From positions 1-64,000 of the forward strand of contig JAKFYK010000048.1 in the NCBI GenBank assembly GCA_021730905.1: a DNA stretch of 64,000 bases. Reading direction: 5' to 3'. This document shows positions 35,305 to 44,336 of this stretch, piece after piece. Source of the DNA: Betaproteobacteria bacterium (GTDB lineage: Bacteria > Pseudomonadota > Gammaproteobacteria > Burkholderiales > SG8-41). Position 1 is the first letter of the stretch, and the number at the start of each line of letters is the position of its first letter. The position numbers were made by a program, and so were the translations under genes. Below the pieces are notes generated by a model. The model searched no databases, was not told the origin of the DNA, and was given only the letters and a program-made list of their open reading frames with translations.

Positions 35305-36480
35305 ATGAACCGAATCGTTACAGCAGGGATGGCGCTTGCGGCACTCACTGCCGCACTCGCGTTTTTCATGAACGGCGAAACGGTGACTCCCGCGGCGGCG
35401 CAATCGCGCCCCGCGGCACGCGAGGTGCCGCGCTTCGAGCCTGATCCATCATGGCCCAAGCTGCCGGCGAAGTGGGTATTTGGCCAGGTGTCCAGCGTGT
35501 CGATTGATGAGCGCGGGCACGCGTGGATTTTGCAGCGCCCGACCACGATACGCAGCGACCAGAAAGCCAGAGCCATGGCTGCACCGCCGGTGCTGGAGTT
35601 CGATGAGGCGGGTAATTTTGTGCAGGGCTGGGGCGGGCCCGGCGAAGGTTTTGACTGGGTTGAATCGGAGCACGGCATTTATGTCGATCCGAAGGGCTTT
35701 GTGTGGATCGGCGGCAACGGCAAGACCGATCACCATCTGCTCAAATTCACCAAAGAAGGGAAGTTCGTGCTGCAGATCGGCCGTAAGGGCGCGAGCACCG
35801 GCAACAACGACACGCAGAACGTGAAGCAGGCGGCGGACACGTTTGTGTACGCAAAGACAAACGAGCTGTTCGTGGCGGATGGCTACGGCAACCGGCGCAT
35901 CATCGTGTTCGACGCCGATACTGGCGCGTTCAAGCGCATGTGGGGCGCGTTCGGCAAGCCCGCGCAGGACAAAGTGCCGGCCAAGGCAAAAGTTGCCGAA
36001 GATGCGCGCATACCCGCCAAGGAAGAAAGCGGCCCCGGTCCCGATGATTTCGTGATGCCGGTGCATGCGGCGCGCGTGTCCAACGACGGCTTTGTCTACG
36101 TGTCTGACCGCGGCGGCAAGCGCGTGCAGGTGTTCACGCTCGAAGGCAAATTTGTGGCGCAAACCTTCATCGACCGCTGGTGTGAAGCGCCGCACTGCGG
36201 CAACGGACAAACGGTGGCGAGCACGGCATTTTCGCACGACCCGCAGCAGCGGTTTTTGTACGTCGCCAGCCGCAGTCCCGCGCGCATCTGGATCCTCGAC
36301 CGCAAAACGCTGGAGCCGCTGGATTCGTTCGGCCGGCCCGGCGTCGCACCCGGAGAGTTCTACGTGCTGCACCACATGAATGTCGATAGCAAAGGCAATC
36401 TCTACACCACCGAAGTGCAGGACGGCAAACGCGCGCAAAAGTTCGTGTTCAAGGGCCTGGTGAACGTGCCGGCAAAATAG
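35305..36480 (+). CDS. exported NHL-repeat beta-propeller protein
   Basis: A 391-residue protein with a signal peptide ending AAAQ near 33. Propeller blades include VSSVSIDERGHAWILQRP, EHGIYVDPKGFVWIGGNG, NELFVADGYGNRRIIVFD, HAARVSNDGFVYVSDRGGK and HHMNVDSKGNLYTTEVQDG. Family members are six-bladed propellers with lyase, lactonase or binding roles. A Cys pair in RWCEAPHCGNG may form a disulfide. AGGGAG precedes ATG 35305. It follows a receptor gene closely and so may act on its ligand. Confidence 0.88.
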   Translation: MNRIVTAGMALAALTAALAFFMNGETVTPAAAQSRPAAREVPRFEPDPSWPKLPAKWVFGQVSSVSIDERGHAWILQRPTTIRSDQKARAMAAPPVLEFDEAGNFVQGWGGPGEGFDWVESEHGIYVDPKGFVWIGGNGKTDHHLLKFTKEGKFVLQIGRKGASTGNNDTQNVKQAADTFVYAKTNELFVADGYGNRRIIVFDADTGAFKRMWGAFGKPAQDKVPAKAKVAEDARIPAKEESGPGPDDFVMPVHAARVSNDGFVYVSDRGGKRVQVFTLEGKFVAQTFIDRWCEAPHCGNGQTVASTAFSHDPQQRFLYVASRSPARIWILDRKTLEPLDSFGRPGVAPGEFYVLHHMNVDSKGNLYTTEVQDGKRAQKFVFKGLVNVPAK

Positions 36481-36560
36481 CCGCGCAGCGGGGCACTCCT
36501 GAGCCGTCACGTTGCTGGAAATTCGCAGGCCGGACATGGCGTTTGGCGCGTTGTCCTTGA

Positions 36561-36586
36561 ATAATTTTTAATAAACAAATAGTTGG
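36561..36586 (-). repeat. AT-rich dispersed motif, copy 8
   Basis: The minus strand reads CCAACTATTTGTTTATTAAA then AATTAT. It points back at the 3' end of the NHL gene, so no start codon lies ahead in its orientation. Confidence 0.7.
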
Positions 36587-36706
36587 ATTTACACCCTTGA
36601 ACGTTCCTGCGGCGTCGCTGTCGATATCGCAGACAGGAGGGTCGATAAAGATCCGTGACATTCTTCCTGTATTTGACGGTGCATAACGCGTATTCTGGTA
36701 CGTTAT

Positions 36707-37789
36707 ATGAAGCAAACCGAACTGACTCTGCTGGAGCAAATGCGCATCACGGAGCTCGAGGTCGAGCACCGCAAAGAACTGCTGGATTTCACCGCCGAAG
36801 ATGTGGATTATCTGCTGCGGATTCGCACGGTGGTACGCAGCTCCATCGATGCGTTGATCAGCGAGTTTTACGAAAAACAGGCAGCGATTGACGATATCGC
36901 GCTGGTGATCGGGGATGCCGACACGCTGCGCTGTTTTCAGCTTGCCCAGAAACGATATGTGCTGGATATGTTCCAGGGCGTGTATGACATCGAGTACGTG
37001 AACAGCCGCCTGCGCATCGGATTGATACTGAAACGCATCGGCATCGATCCCAAGCTCTATCTCGCCGCGACCAAGATGCTCAAGACGCTGCTGTACCGGC
37101 TGATGGAAGAAGCCTGCCTTGATGTTGCGGTATGTACCAACACCCAGCGGGCGCTTGACAAGCTGTTTTACTTTGACGTGACGCTGGTATTTGAGACTTA
37201 CGTGCGCAGCATGGTTACCGAGATCGAGCTTGGCAAGGACAAAGTGGTGCGTTACGCCAAGGCGCTTGAGCAGCGCGTGGCCGAGCGTACCGCGGAGCTG
37301 GAAAGGCTGTCGCGCGTGGATCCGCTGACCGGGCTGCTCAATCGGCGCATCCTCGCGGAAACCATGCAGCGCGAAATACGCATTGCCGAACGCAACGGCA
37401 AACCGCTGTGCCTGATTTATTTTGATCTGGACCGCTTCAAGGAAATCAATGACCAGTTTGGTCACGATAAGGGCGACGAAGTCCTGAAGTCCGTGGGTGA
37501 AGCGATGCGCGAGGTATCCCGCAACGTCGATCTGTGCTTTCGTCTGGGTGGCGATGAATTCTGCGTGATGCTGACCAATTCGACCGAGGATGAAGCGCGC
37601 AGAGTCTACTGCGACCGTTTGCTGAGGCTGGTCGCGGAACGAATCGATGGCCTGTCGCTCAGTATCGGCATTGCGCAGACCGGGCCTGAGGAGTACGGCG
37701 ACCCCGACGAACTCATCAAGCGCGCGGATCACGCCATGTACGAGGCCAAGCGGCGCTCCAAAGCGCCGGCGACCGCGCAAGCCGCATAA
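36707..37789 (+). CDS. diguanylate cyclase with globin-like sensor domain
   Basis: A 360-residue cytosolic protein. Residues about 1-180 are a globin-coupled sensor fold, about 181-200 a helical linker (KALEQRVAERTAELERLS) and about 201-350 a GGDEF domain with RVDPLTGLLNRR, FDLDRFKEINDQFGHDKGD and the active RLGGDEF. An RxxD product-inhibition site, RNVD, lies five residues before GGDEF. It should make cyclic di-GMP. In the globin part the distal Tyr of SEFYEKQ is kept, but the proximal His of the family (VHARIGI in E. coli DosC) is Leu here (ILKRIGI), so ordinary heme binding is doubtful. Confidence 0.92.
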   Translation: MKQTELTLLEQMRITELEVEHRKELLDFTAEDVDYLLRIRTVVRSSIDALISEFYEKQAAIDDIALVIGDADTLRCFQLAQKRYVLDMFQGVYDIEYVNSRLRIGLILKRIGIDPKLYLAATKMLKTLLYRLMEEACLDVAVCTNTQRALDKLFYFDVTLVFETYVRSMVTEIELGKDKVVRYAKALEQRVAERTAELERLSRVDPLTGLLNRRILAETMQREIRIAERNGKPLCLIYFDLDRFKEINDQFGHDKGDEVLKSVGEAMREVSRNVDLCFRLGGDEFCVMLTNSTEDEARRVYCDRLLRLVAERIDGLSLSIGIAQTGPEEYGDPDELIKRADHAMYEAKRRSKAPATAQAA

Positions 37790-37840
37790 TACCGCCGGTA
37801 CACAGCGCTTTCCGGCATCGACGGCGGGTTATCGCATAGA

Positions 37841-38848
37841 ATGCGCAGGATGAATTCGTCCAGCGGAGCGGAGTTGCGATGCTGTCTTCGGTGCGCGACC
37901 GGTACCGTGCTTGTTGCTGGTTTGAGCGTGGCGGGATGGGCTTTCGCGCAGCAAACCTATCCCGTCAAACCCATACGCGTGATTGTACCGTTCGGACCGG
38001 GCGGCCCTACCGATTTTCTGGTACGCACCGTCGGCCAGAAAATCGCCGAATCATGGGGACAGCAGTTGGTTGTTGACCACCGCGCGGGCGCCAACGGCGT
38101 GGTCGGATCGGAGCTTGCCGCGCGCAGTGCACCCGACGGTTACACGCTGTCGATGGCCACCAACGGCACGCACGGCATCAACGCAAGCCTGTTTGCGAAG
38201 TTGCCGTACGACACGGTAAAGGATTTTGCGCCAATCACGCGCATCGGCCTGGCGCCCTATTTGCTGATCGCGCATCCGTCACTGCCGGCACGCGGTGTCA
38301 GGGAACTCATTGCGCTCGCGCGTACGCGCCCGGGCGAAATCACCTGGTCGTGCGGCGGCAGCCCATCGCAACTGGCCGCAGAGCTTTTCAAAAAGACCGC
38401 GGGCATTAACGTCATTGTGGTGCCGTACAAAGGTAACGCGCCGGCGGTCACCGCCGTCATCAGCGGCGAAGTGTCGCTGTCGTTCGGCAATGTCGCGCAG
38501 TCTGCGCCGCAGGTAAAAGCGGGGAGATTGCGCGCACTGGGCGTCGGCAGTTTGCAGCGTTCGACGGTGATGCCCGATGTGCCCACGGTCGCCGAATCAG
38601 GACTCGCCGGTTTCGAGGCGGGCGCATGGTACGGCGTGCTAGCGCCTGCCGCTACGCCGCGCGCCGTTGTTGATCGGCTGAACGGCGAATGGGTCAGAAT
38701 ATTGCGCTTGCCCGACGTGCAGCAGCGGTTGCGCGGCGAGGCGTACGAGGTCATCGCCGACACGCCCGATCAATTCGCGGCCGCGATACGCGCAGAGATC
38801 GCGAAGTGGGCGCCTATCGTGAAACAGGCGGGATTGCGAACGGAGTAG
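37841..38848 (+). CDS. Bug/TctC periplasmic receptor
   Basis: A 335-residue receptor. The signal peptide ends AFAQ near 32; then YPVKPIRVIVPFGPGGPTD, TWSCGGSPSQLAAE replacing NYGSxGxGTxxH, and VVPYKGNAPAV. ATG 37850 is an alternative start three codons in. The Cys in the loop WSCGG is unusual for the family. It converges on the tandem cupin gene. Confidence 0.88.
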   Translation: MRRMNSSSGAELRCCLRCATGTVLVAGLSVAGWAFAQQTYPVKPIRVIVPFGPGGPTDFLVRTVGQKIAESWGQQLVVDHRAGANGVVGSELAARSAPDGYTLSMATNGTHGINASLFAKLPYDTVKDFAPITRIGLAPYLLIAHPSLPARGVRELIALARTRPGEITWSCGGSPSQLAAELFKKTAGINVIVVPYKGNAPAVTAVISGEVSLSFGNVAQSAPQVKAGRLRALGVGSLQRSTVMPDVPTVAESGLAGFEAGAWYGVLAPAATPRAVVDRLNGEWVRILRLPDVQQRLRGEAYEVIADTPDQFAAAIRAEIAKWAPIVKQAGLRTE

Positions 38849-38859
38849 GCAAGTCCCTT

Positions 38860-40017
38860 TTACTCCCGTCCATCGTGAGTACACACCGAAATTCGCGCGG
38901 GTTTTGCCGAACGATTGCTCCACGCATGATTGGCACCGCGCAGCACGGCGATTTCGCCGGTTTTCATGGCGACTTCCTGCGAGTCGAGCACCAGCGTGAT
39001 TTCGCCTTCGAGCACACAGCAGAAATCGACCGTGCGGGTTTTCTGCATGTAGGGATGCGGCGCGCTTGCCGAATAAGTTGATGCGCGCGGTGATCCCATC
39101 GCCTTGAAAAAAGCCGCGACTTCCACAGCGCCGACTTTGTTTTTCCAGGTGGCGTCGGGGGGATAGTCGATCACGCGGCACACACTGCCGCTGGGCGGTG
39201 GCTCGATGGTGTGGGGCAGGTGCAGTGTTTCGTACACCATTTTTGCCGGGTGCCCGTCAGCCACCCACAGGCGGTGCGCCGCATAACCCGGGCGCGCGGG
39301 GTCGACGCGCACATCGGGTGCTGCGGTATCACCCACCCGTTCACCACGGCCTTCCGTGCGGTCGATGGTGACGATGCGCCGTGCAGGTTTCACGCCGGGC
39401 GGCAGCGTGGGCGCGGGGAAAGGCTTGTCGTTGCCCTGCGCGAGCCCCTTTCCATCATTGCCGAAATCGGCCCAGATCATGTCGAACGCCATTTGCGCGC
39501 CGTCCGGAAAACACCATTGGTGCCAAGCGCCGACCTGCACCACGATATCGCCTACCTTCATTGGCAGGCGGCAATCGTCAAGCACCAGATCGCGCCCATT
39601 GTTGATCACAATGCCGTAATCCAGTGTTTGTGTCTTGTGCATGGCCGACTCATAAAGCGAATTACCCCCGCGATCCCACAGGCCGTGCCCGCCTGCGCGT
39701 GGCTTTGGTGGATGCGGCGCGATCACATCGGGGTCTTTCGCGCGGTCGTAGTCCGCGGGCTTGGCGCGTGCCTGCACCACGCGAAAGTGTCCGCCGCCGG
39801 GAGGACCGGAAAACGTGTAGCCGAGATTGCCGTCATCGTTAGTGCCGTTGATCGGCAGCGGCGTTTCGTGCCACACCCAGATATCGGTGTGCCCGCGTCC
39901 GGAACCGAGCGAAGCTTCATGCGTGTTTGGCGCGGGACTATCCCACACCACTTTCGAACGGCCCTGCGCGTCGTTGCCGGTAACCACGCGGCGGATGGGT
40001 GTTAATCCTGCTGCCAT
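38860..40017 (-). CDS. tandem cupin protein made of two similar halves
   Basis: A 385-residue protein with two cupin domains. The halves begin alike: RRVVTGNDAQGRSKVVWDSP near 8 and RRIVTIDRTEGRGERVGDTA near 210. First barrel: LDYGIVINNGRDLVLDD and VGDIVVQVGAWHQWCFPDG. Second: VDFCCVLEGEITLVLDS and TGEIAVLRGANHAWSN. Only the final His of each barrel is clear, so metal sites may be partial. The structure suggests duplication of a one-domain gene. The ATG at 40017 follows AGGGAG; the longer frame lacks support. Confidence 0.82.
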   Translation of the reverse strand: MAAGLTPIRRVVTGNDAQGRSKVVWDSPAPNTHEASLGSGRGHTDIWVWHETPLPINGTNDDGNLGYTFSGPPGGGHFRVVQARAKPADYDRAKDPDVIAPHPPKPRAGGHGLWDRGGNSLYESAMHKTQTLDYGIVINNGRDLVLDDCRLPMKVGDIVVQVGAWHQWCFPDGAQMAFDMIWADFGNDGKGLAQGNDKPFPAPTLPPGVKPARRIVTIDRTEGRGERVGDTAAPDVRVDPARPGYAAHRLWVADGHPAKMVYETLHLPHTIEPPPSGSVCRVIDYPPDATWKNKVGAVEVAAFFKAMGSPRASTYSASAPHPYMQKTRTVDFCCVLEGEITLVLDSQEVAMKTGEIAVLRGANHAWSNRSAKPARISVCTHDGRE

Positions 40018-40257
40018 GATGTTGCTCTCCCTGGGTGATCGTTTGCTGTTTACTGCTTGCGCGGCAACGTGTTTTTTTCGGTGTACGGTGCGCTGGCTTC
40101 CTTGATGCCGATAGGTGCAGCCGTGGATTTTGATGTCGCGCAGCCGCTGAGCAGGACGAATTATAAACCCCGGCATGGCATAAACCAGCGCCGACTTGAC
40201 GCTGATAGCGCGCTGGCGGAAGCTTCCAGATTCTGAACCGCACAGTCAGGAGACAAC

Positions 40258-41244
40258 ATGCGCGGCATCAATAGCATCCGCAATCTCGTTATCGCATTGT
40301 CGTTTGTCGTGGTTCCTTTTGTTGTTGCACAAGAGTCCGGGTGGCGCACCATCGCCGGCTGGGCGAAGTTGCCCGAAGGACGCGCGTGGGGTTCGACCAG
40401 CACGCTCGATGTCGATCGCGGCGGCAACGTGTGGGTATTCGAGCGCTGTGGCGTGAATTCCTGCGCGGAGTCGGCGTTGCCGCCGATACTGCAATTCGAT
40501 CCCACTGGAAAATATGTGCGTGGATTCGGTGCGGGGCTGTTTGTGTTTCCGCACGGCATTCATGTCGATCACGACGGCAATATCTGGGTGGCCGATGCCT
40601 TGGGCAAGGACGGCAAGGGACACGTCGTCGTCAAATTCAATCGCGAAGGCAAAGTGCTGCTGACGCTCGGCACGCCCGGCGTGGCGGGCGACGCGCTGAA
40701 CACCTTTAATCGTCCGTCGGCGGTGGTTACCGCGCCCAACGGCGACATCTACGTTTCCGATGGTCACGGCGGCGACTCCAACGCGCGCATCATGAAATTT
40801 GCGAAAGACGGAAAGTTCATCAAGACCTGGGGCAGGAAGGGCGCCGGCCCTGGCGAGTTCGGCGAGCTGCACGGCATCGCGCTTGATTCGAGCGGACGCG
40901 TATTTGTCGCGGATCGTGGCAACAATCGCATCCAGATATTCGATGCCGACGGAAAATACCTCACTGAATGGAAGCAGTTCGGCCGTCCCAGCGCGGTATA
41001 CATAGACGCAAGCGACACGCTGTACGTTTCCGATCACCGCTCGGATTCCAAGTTAAATCCTGGCATGCGCCGCGGTATCCGCGTGGGCAGTGCCAAAGAT
41101 GGCACGGTGAGATCGCATATCCCGGGTGTGGGCGCGGAGCCGGAGAAGGAAAACGTGCCCGAAGGCATCGCGGCCGATGGCAAGGGCGCCATCTACGGTG
41201 CAGAGGTCGCGCTTAAGAGCGTGACGAAGTTCGTGCGGAATTAA
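40258..41244 (+). CDS. exported NHL-repeat beta-propeller protein
   Basis: A 328-residue protein with a signal peptide ending VVAQ near 25. Blades: STLDVDRGGNVWVFERCG, FPHGIHVDHDGNIWVADALG, NRPSAVVTAPNGDIYVSDGH, ELHGIALDSSGRVFVADRG and RPSAVYIDASDTLYVSDHRS. The layout resembles peptidylglycine amidating-lyase-like propellers. Cys in ERCGVNSC may form a disulfide. CAGGAG lies before ATG. It is divergent from the tandem cupin gene, 240 bp apart. Confidence 0.88.
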   Translation: MRGINSIRNLVIALSFVVVPFVVAQESGWRTIAGWAKLPEGRAWGSTSTLDVDRGGNVWVFERCGVNSCAESALPPILQFDPTGKYVRGFGAGLFVFPHGIHVDHDGNIWVADALGKDGKGHVVVKFNREGKVLLTLGTPGVAGDALNTFNRPSAVVTAPNGDIYVSDGHGGDSNARIMKFAKDGKFIKTWGRKGAGPGEFGELHGIALDSSGRVFVADRGNNRIQIFDADGKYLTEWKQFGRPSAVYIDASDTLYVSDHRSDSKLNPGMRRGIRVGSAKDGTVRSHIPGVGAEPEKENVPEGIAADGKGAIYGAEVALKSVTKFVRN

Positions 41245-41288
41245 CCGATAGCGAGCGACGGCAGGCTGGTGGTTTGGACAATGTTTAT

Positions 41289-41321
41289 CTAAGTATTTGT
41301 TTTTAATATAAAATATTTTTT
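41289..41321 (+). repeat. AT-rich dispersed motif, copy 9
   Basis: Reads CTAAGTATTTGTTTTTAATA then TAAAATATTTTTT. It ends 28 bp before the ATG of the next receptor gene, which here does have GAGGAGG. Confidence 0.85.
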
Positions 41322-41349
41322 CGAGAAAATTGCGGATGACGAGGAGGCT

Positions 41350-42336
41350 ATGAGAAAAGTTGCTGTGTCGGCAGGGTTGTTTTGCGCGTTGATATCAGGC
41401 ATTGCGCCTCATGCGTACGCGCAGTCCGCGTGGAAACCCACGCAAAACGTGGAGATCATTGCGCCTGCAGCAGCGGGCGGCGCCAACGATCAAACCGCGC
41501 GGCTGGTGCATCGCTTGTTGCAGGACGCGCAGTTGGTGCCGCAATCGATGAACGTTATCAACAAACCCGGCGGCGGTCACAGCATCGGCCTTGCCTATCT
41601 GAACCGTCGCCCCGGCGATGCGCATAACCTGATGATCGAAACCAGCACCATGCTGGTGAACGAACTGACGGGAAAATTGAATGTGCGCCATACCGACATC
41701 ACGCCGATTGCGGTGCTGTTCAAGGACTACATCACGATATCCGTGCGCGCCGATTCGCCGCTGAAAACCGGCAGGGATTTTATTGCGCGGCTGAAAAGCG
41801 ATCCGGGTACTCTGAGCATCGCGCTGTCCAGCGCACTCGCGAACTCGAATCACCTCGCGGCGGCGCTGGTCGCGAAGAGCAGCGGCGCCGATGTGCGCAA
41901 AATGAAAATCGTGGTGTTCAACTCTGGCGCCGAGACCATGACCGCGTTGCTGGGCGGGCATGTGGACGCGGTGGCCGGTCCCGCGGTGCTCGCTGCGCGC
42001 CATGTGCCTGATGGAAAGATTCTCGTGCTCGGCGTCACCGCCCCGCAACGGCTGGGTGCGGCATTGGCGCAGGTGCCCACGTTTAACGAGCAGGGCGCAC
42101 CCGCGGTGATGGCCAACTGGCGCAGCGTGATCGGACCCAGGGACATGACGGCGGCGCAGATTGCGTTTTGGGATCAGGCCCTCGCGAAAATCGTGCTGGC
42201 CGATGAATACAAAAAAGAAGTCGAACGCAATCTGGCTGATCCGGAATATCTCGGCGCCGCTGCTGCGCGAAAATACTGGGACGCGCAGTATGCGGAATTA
42301 AAAATTTTGTTGAGCGAGCTTGGCTTGAGCAAGTAA
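41350..42336 (+). CDS. TctC-like receptor, WKP subtype
   Basis: A 328-residue receptor. Signal peptide ends AYAQ near 25, then SAWKPTQNVEIIAPAAAGGA, NKPGGGHSIGLAYL, ALANSNHLAAALVA and GAETMTALLGGHVDAV. GAGGAGG precedes the ATG closely. The aldo/keto reductase gene follows 16 bp downstream and is probably in the same operon. Confidence 0.88.
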   Translation: MRKVAVSAGLFCALISGIAPHAYAQSAWKPTQNVEIIAPAAAGGANDQTARLVHRLLQDAQLVPQSMNVINKPGGGHSIGLAYLNRRPGDAHNLMIETSTMLVNELTGKLNVRHTDITPIAVLFKDYITISVRADSPLKTGRDFIARLKSDPGTLSIALSSALANSNHLAAALVAKSSGADVRKMKIVVFNSGAETMTALLGGHVDAVAGPAVLAARHVPDGKILVLGVTAPQRLGAALAQVPTFNEQGAPAVMANWRSVIGPRDMTAAQIAFWDQALAKIVLADEYKKEVERNLADPEYLGAAAARKYWDAQYAELKILLSELGLSK

Positions 42337-42352
42337 CCCGCTGTCGTTATTC

Positions 42353-43186
42353 ATGAAGACCGTTACATTGCCCAGTGGTGATCGTGTCGCGGCCCTGGGT
42401 CAGGGCACGTGGAACATCGGCGACAGCCGCGCGACGCGCGCGGCGGAAATTGCCACGCTCCAGCGGGGTATTGACCTCGGATTGACGCTCATCGATACCG
42501 CCGAAATGTACGGCAGTGGGTGCTCCGAGCAATTGGTTGCCGAGGCGATAGCAGGGCGGCGCGACGACGTGTTTCTCGTGAGCAAAGTGCTGCCGAACAA
42601 CGCCTCGCGGCGCGGCACCGTTGCTGCGTGCGAACGCAGCCTGAAAAACCTCAACACCGATCGCATTGATCTGTATCTGCTGCACTGGCGCGGCGGTGCG
42701 CCGTTTGCGGAGACGCTCGACGCGCTGACTTCATTGCAGCGCTCAGGCAAGATACGCCACTATGGCGTGAGCAACCTCGATCTATCCGAGATGCAGGAAT
42801 GGTGGAAAACACCAGGCGGCGAGTCGACGGCGACCAATCAACTGCTCTACAACCTGTCGCGCCGCAGCATCGAGTGGGATTTGCTGCCATGGCTGCGCGA
42901 GCGCCACGTGCCGGTGATGGCTTACTCGCCGCTGGAACAGGCGCGGTTATTCAGGAATGCGAAATTTGCAGAACTGGCGAAAGCTTCCGGCATCACGCCC
43001 GCGCAGTTGGCGCTGGCGTGGCTGCTGGCAAAAGACGGTGTGATGGTGATACCGAAATGTTCGAGCACGGCGCGCGTGGAAGAGAATGCTGCTGCGCGCG
43101 ATATCCAACTCACTGCGGCGCAATTGGCTGAGCTCGACAGGATATTCCCGCCGCCCAAAGAGTCGCGAGCGCTGGAGATGCTTTAG
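42353..43186 (+). CDS. aldo/keto reductase
   Basis: A 277-residue cytosolic NAD(P)H-dependent reductase of carbonyl groups. The catalytic tetrad is visible as Asp and Tyr in LIDTAEMYGSG, Lys in FLVSKVLPNNA and His in LYLLHWRG. The cofactor-binding end is DGVMVIPKCSSTARVEENAA. Length is normal for the family. It follows a receptor gene and may reduce the imported compound. No Shine-Dalgarno sequence is obvious before ATG 42353. Confidence 0.93.
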   Translation: MKTVTLPSGDRVAALGQGTWNIGDSRATRAAEIATLQRGIDLGLTLIDTAEMYGSGCSEQLVAEAIAGRRDDVFLVSKVLPNNASRRGTVAACERSLKNLNTDRIDLYLLHWRGGAPFAETLDALTSLQRSGKIRHYGVSNLDLSEMQEWWKTPGGESTATNQLLYNLSRRSIEWDLLPWLRERHVPVMAYSPLEQARLFRNAKFAELAKASGITPAQLALAWLLAKDGVMVIPKCSSTARVEENAAARDIQLTAAQLAELDRIFPPPKESRALEML

Positions 43187-43215
43187 CGCCTGTAACAGAA
43201 TGAAACGCGTGTGCG

Positions 43216-44202
43216 TTACTGCTGCGGGATGCCGGCGTCCTTGATTACCTGCGCCCAGCGCGTGATCTCCGCGCGGATAAATTGATCGAACTCCTCGCGG
43301 GTGATCTGCGCGCCTACCATCACCAGCTCTTCCATCCGCTGCCGTATATCCGGCATGCGCAATACACTGTTGATATCGGTGTTCATCTTGTCGAGCAGCG
43401 CCGCGGGCGTTCCAGCGGGCGCGCACACGCCTTGCCATGAGTTGACCTCGAAGCCGGGAAGTCCTGCCTCCTGCACTGTGGGCACGTTGGGAAGCTGCGC
43501 GACGCGAGTCGCGCTCGTAACCGCAAGCGGCCGCAGACGTCCCGACTGGACCGGCGACACCGACGCCGGGAAATTGGAGATGCCGACCGGAACCTGGCCG
43601 GCGATGTTGTCGGTGATTCCCTGCGACCCGACCTTGTACGGGATATTCACCACGTCGAGCTTCGCCACCAGCTTGAGCAACTCCATCGAGAGCTGTGGCG
43701 ACGTGCCGGCAAGCCCGGAGGCGTAGCTCAGCTTGTTCGGATGAGCCCTGGCGTAAGCGATAAATTCCTTGATCGTATGAATCGGTACCGAGGGATGAAC
43801 GGTGATGATGTTGGGTGTCAGGCCGATCCGCGCCACCGGCGCGACATCGCGCAGCTGATCGTAGGTCATCTTTGCGAATAGCGACACGGCGATCGCACTC
43901 GAAGCGATGTTGCATTGGAGCAGGGTGTGCCCGTCGGGCGGCGATTTGACCACGTACGCAGTGCCGAGCACGCCCGCGACGCCCACCCGGTTCTCGACGA
44001 AGACCTGCTGGCCCCACACGCGGGTGAAACGGTCGGAGAGGATACGTCCGACCATGTCGGGCGAGGTGCCTGCGCCGAACGGGACGACATAGCGGACGGG
44101 CCTGGCCGGAAAACTCTGCGCCCATGACGCGAGCGGGCATAGCCAGACCGCGGCTGCAATGGAGAAAGTCACCCTCGGACGTGCTTTGATCAAACAGCGC
44201 AT
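43216..44202 (-). CDS. Bug/TctC periplasmic receptor
   Basis: A 328-residue receptor. The signal peptide ends SWAQ near 28; landmarks are FPARPVRYVVPFGAGTSPD, SYASGLAGTSPQLSME and VNIPYKVGSQGI. ATG 44202 sits well behind GAGGAG; a GTG one codon earlier is less likely. It converges with the aldo/keto reductase gene. Confidence 0.9.
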   Translation of the reverse strand: MRCLIKARPRVTFSIAAAVWLCPLASWAQSFPARPVRYVVPFGAGTSPDMVGRILSDRFTRVWGQQVFVENRVGVAGVLGTAYVVKSPPDGHTLLQCNIASSAIAVSLFAKMTYDQLRDVAPVARIGLTPNIITVHPSVPIHTIKEFIAYARAHPNKLSYASGLAGTSPQLSMELLKLVAKLDVVNIPYKVGSQGITDNIAGQVPVGISNFPASVSPVQSGRLRPLAVTSATRVAQLPNVPTVQEAGLPGFEVNSWQGVCAPAGTPAALLDKMNTDINSVLRMPDIRQRMEELVMVGAQITREEFDQFIRAEITRWAQVIKDAGIPQQ

Positions 44203-44336
44203 CACGTCTCCTCCCCGGTCATGGGCCGGCGTATAGATTCTTGTAAATCTAAACTCGACTTCTCACCCATCGGCACTCTATTCTCCGGCCGGAGAACCGT
44301 CAATCGCGTTTGTGTGAATACCGTTTATGCTCATCC

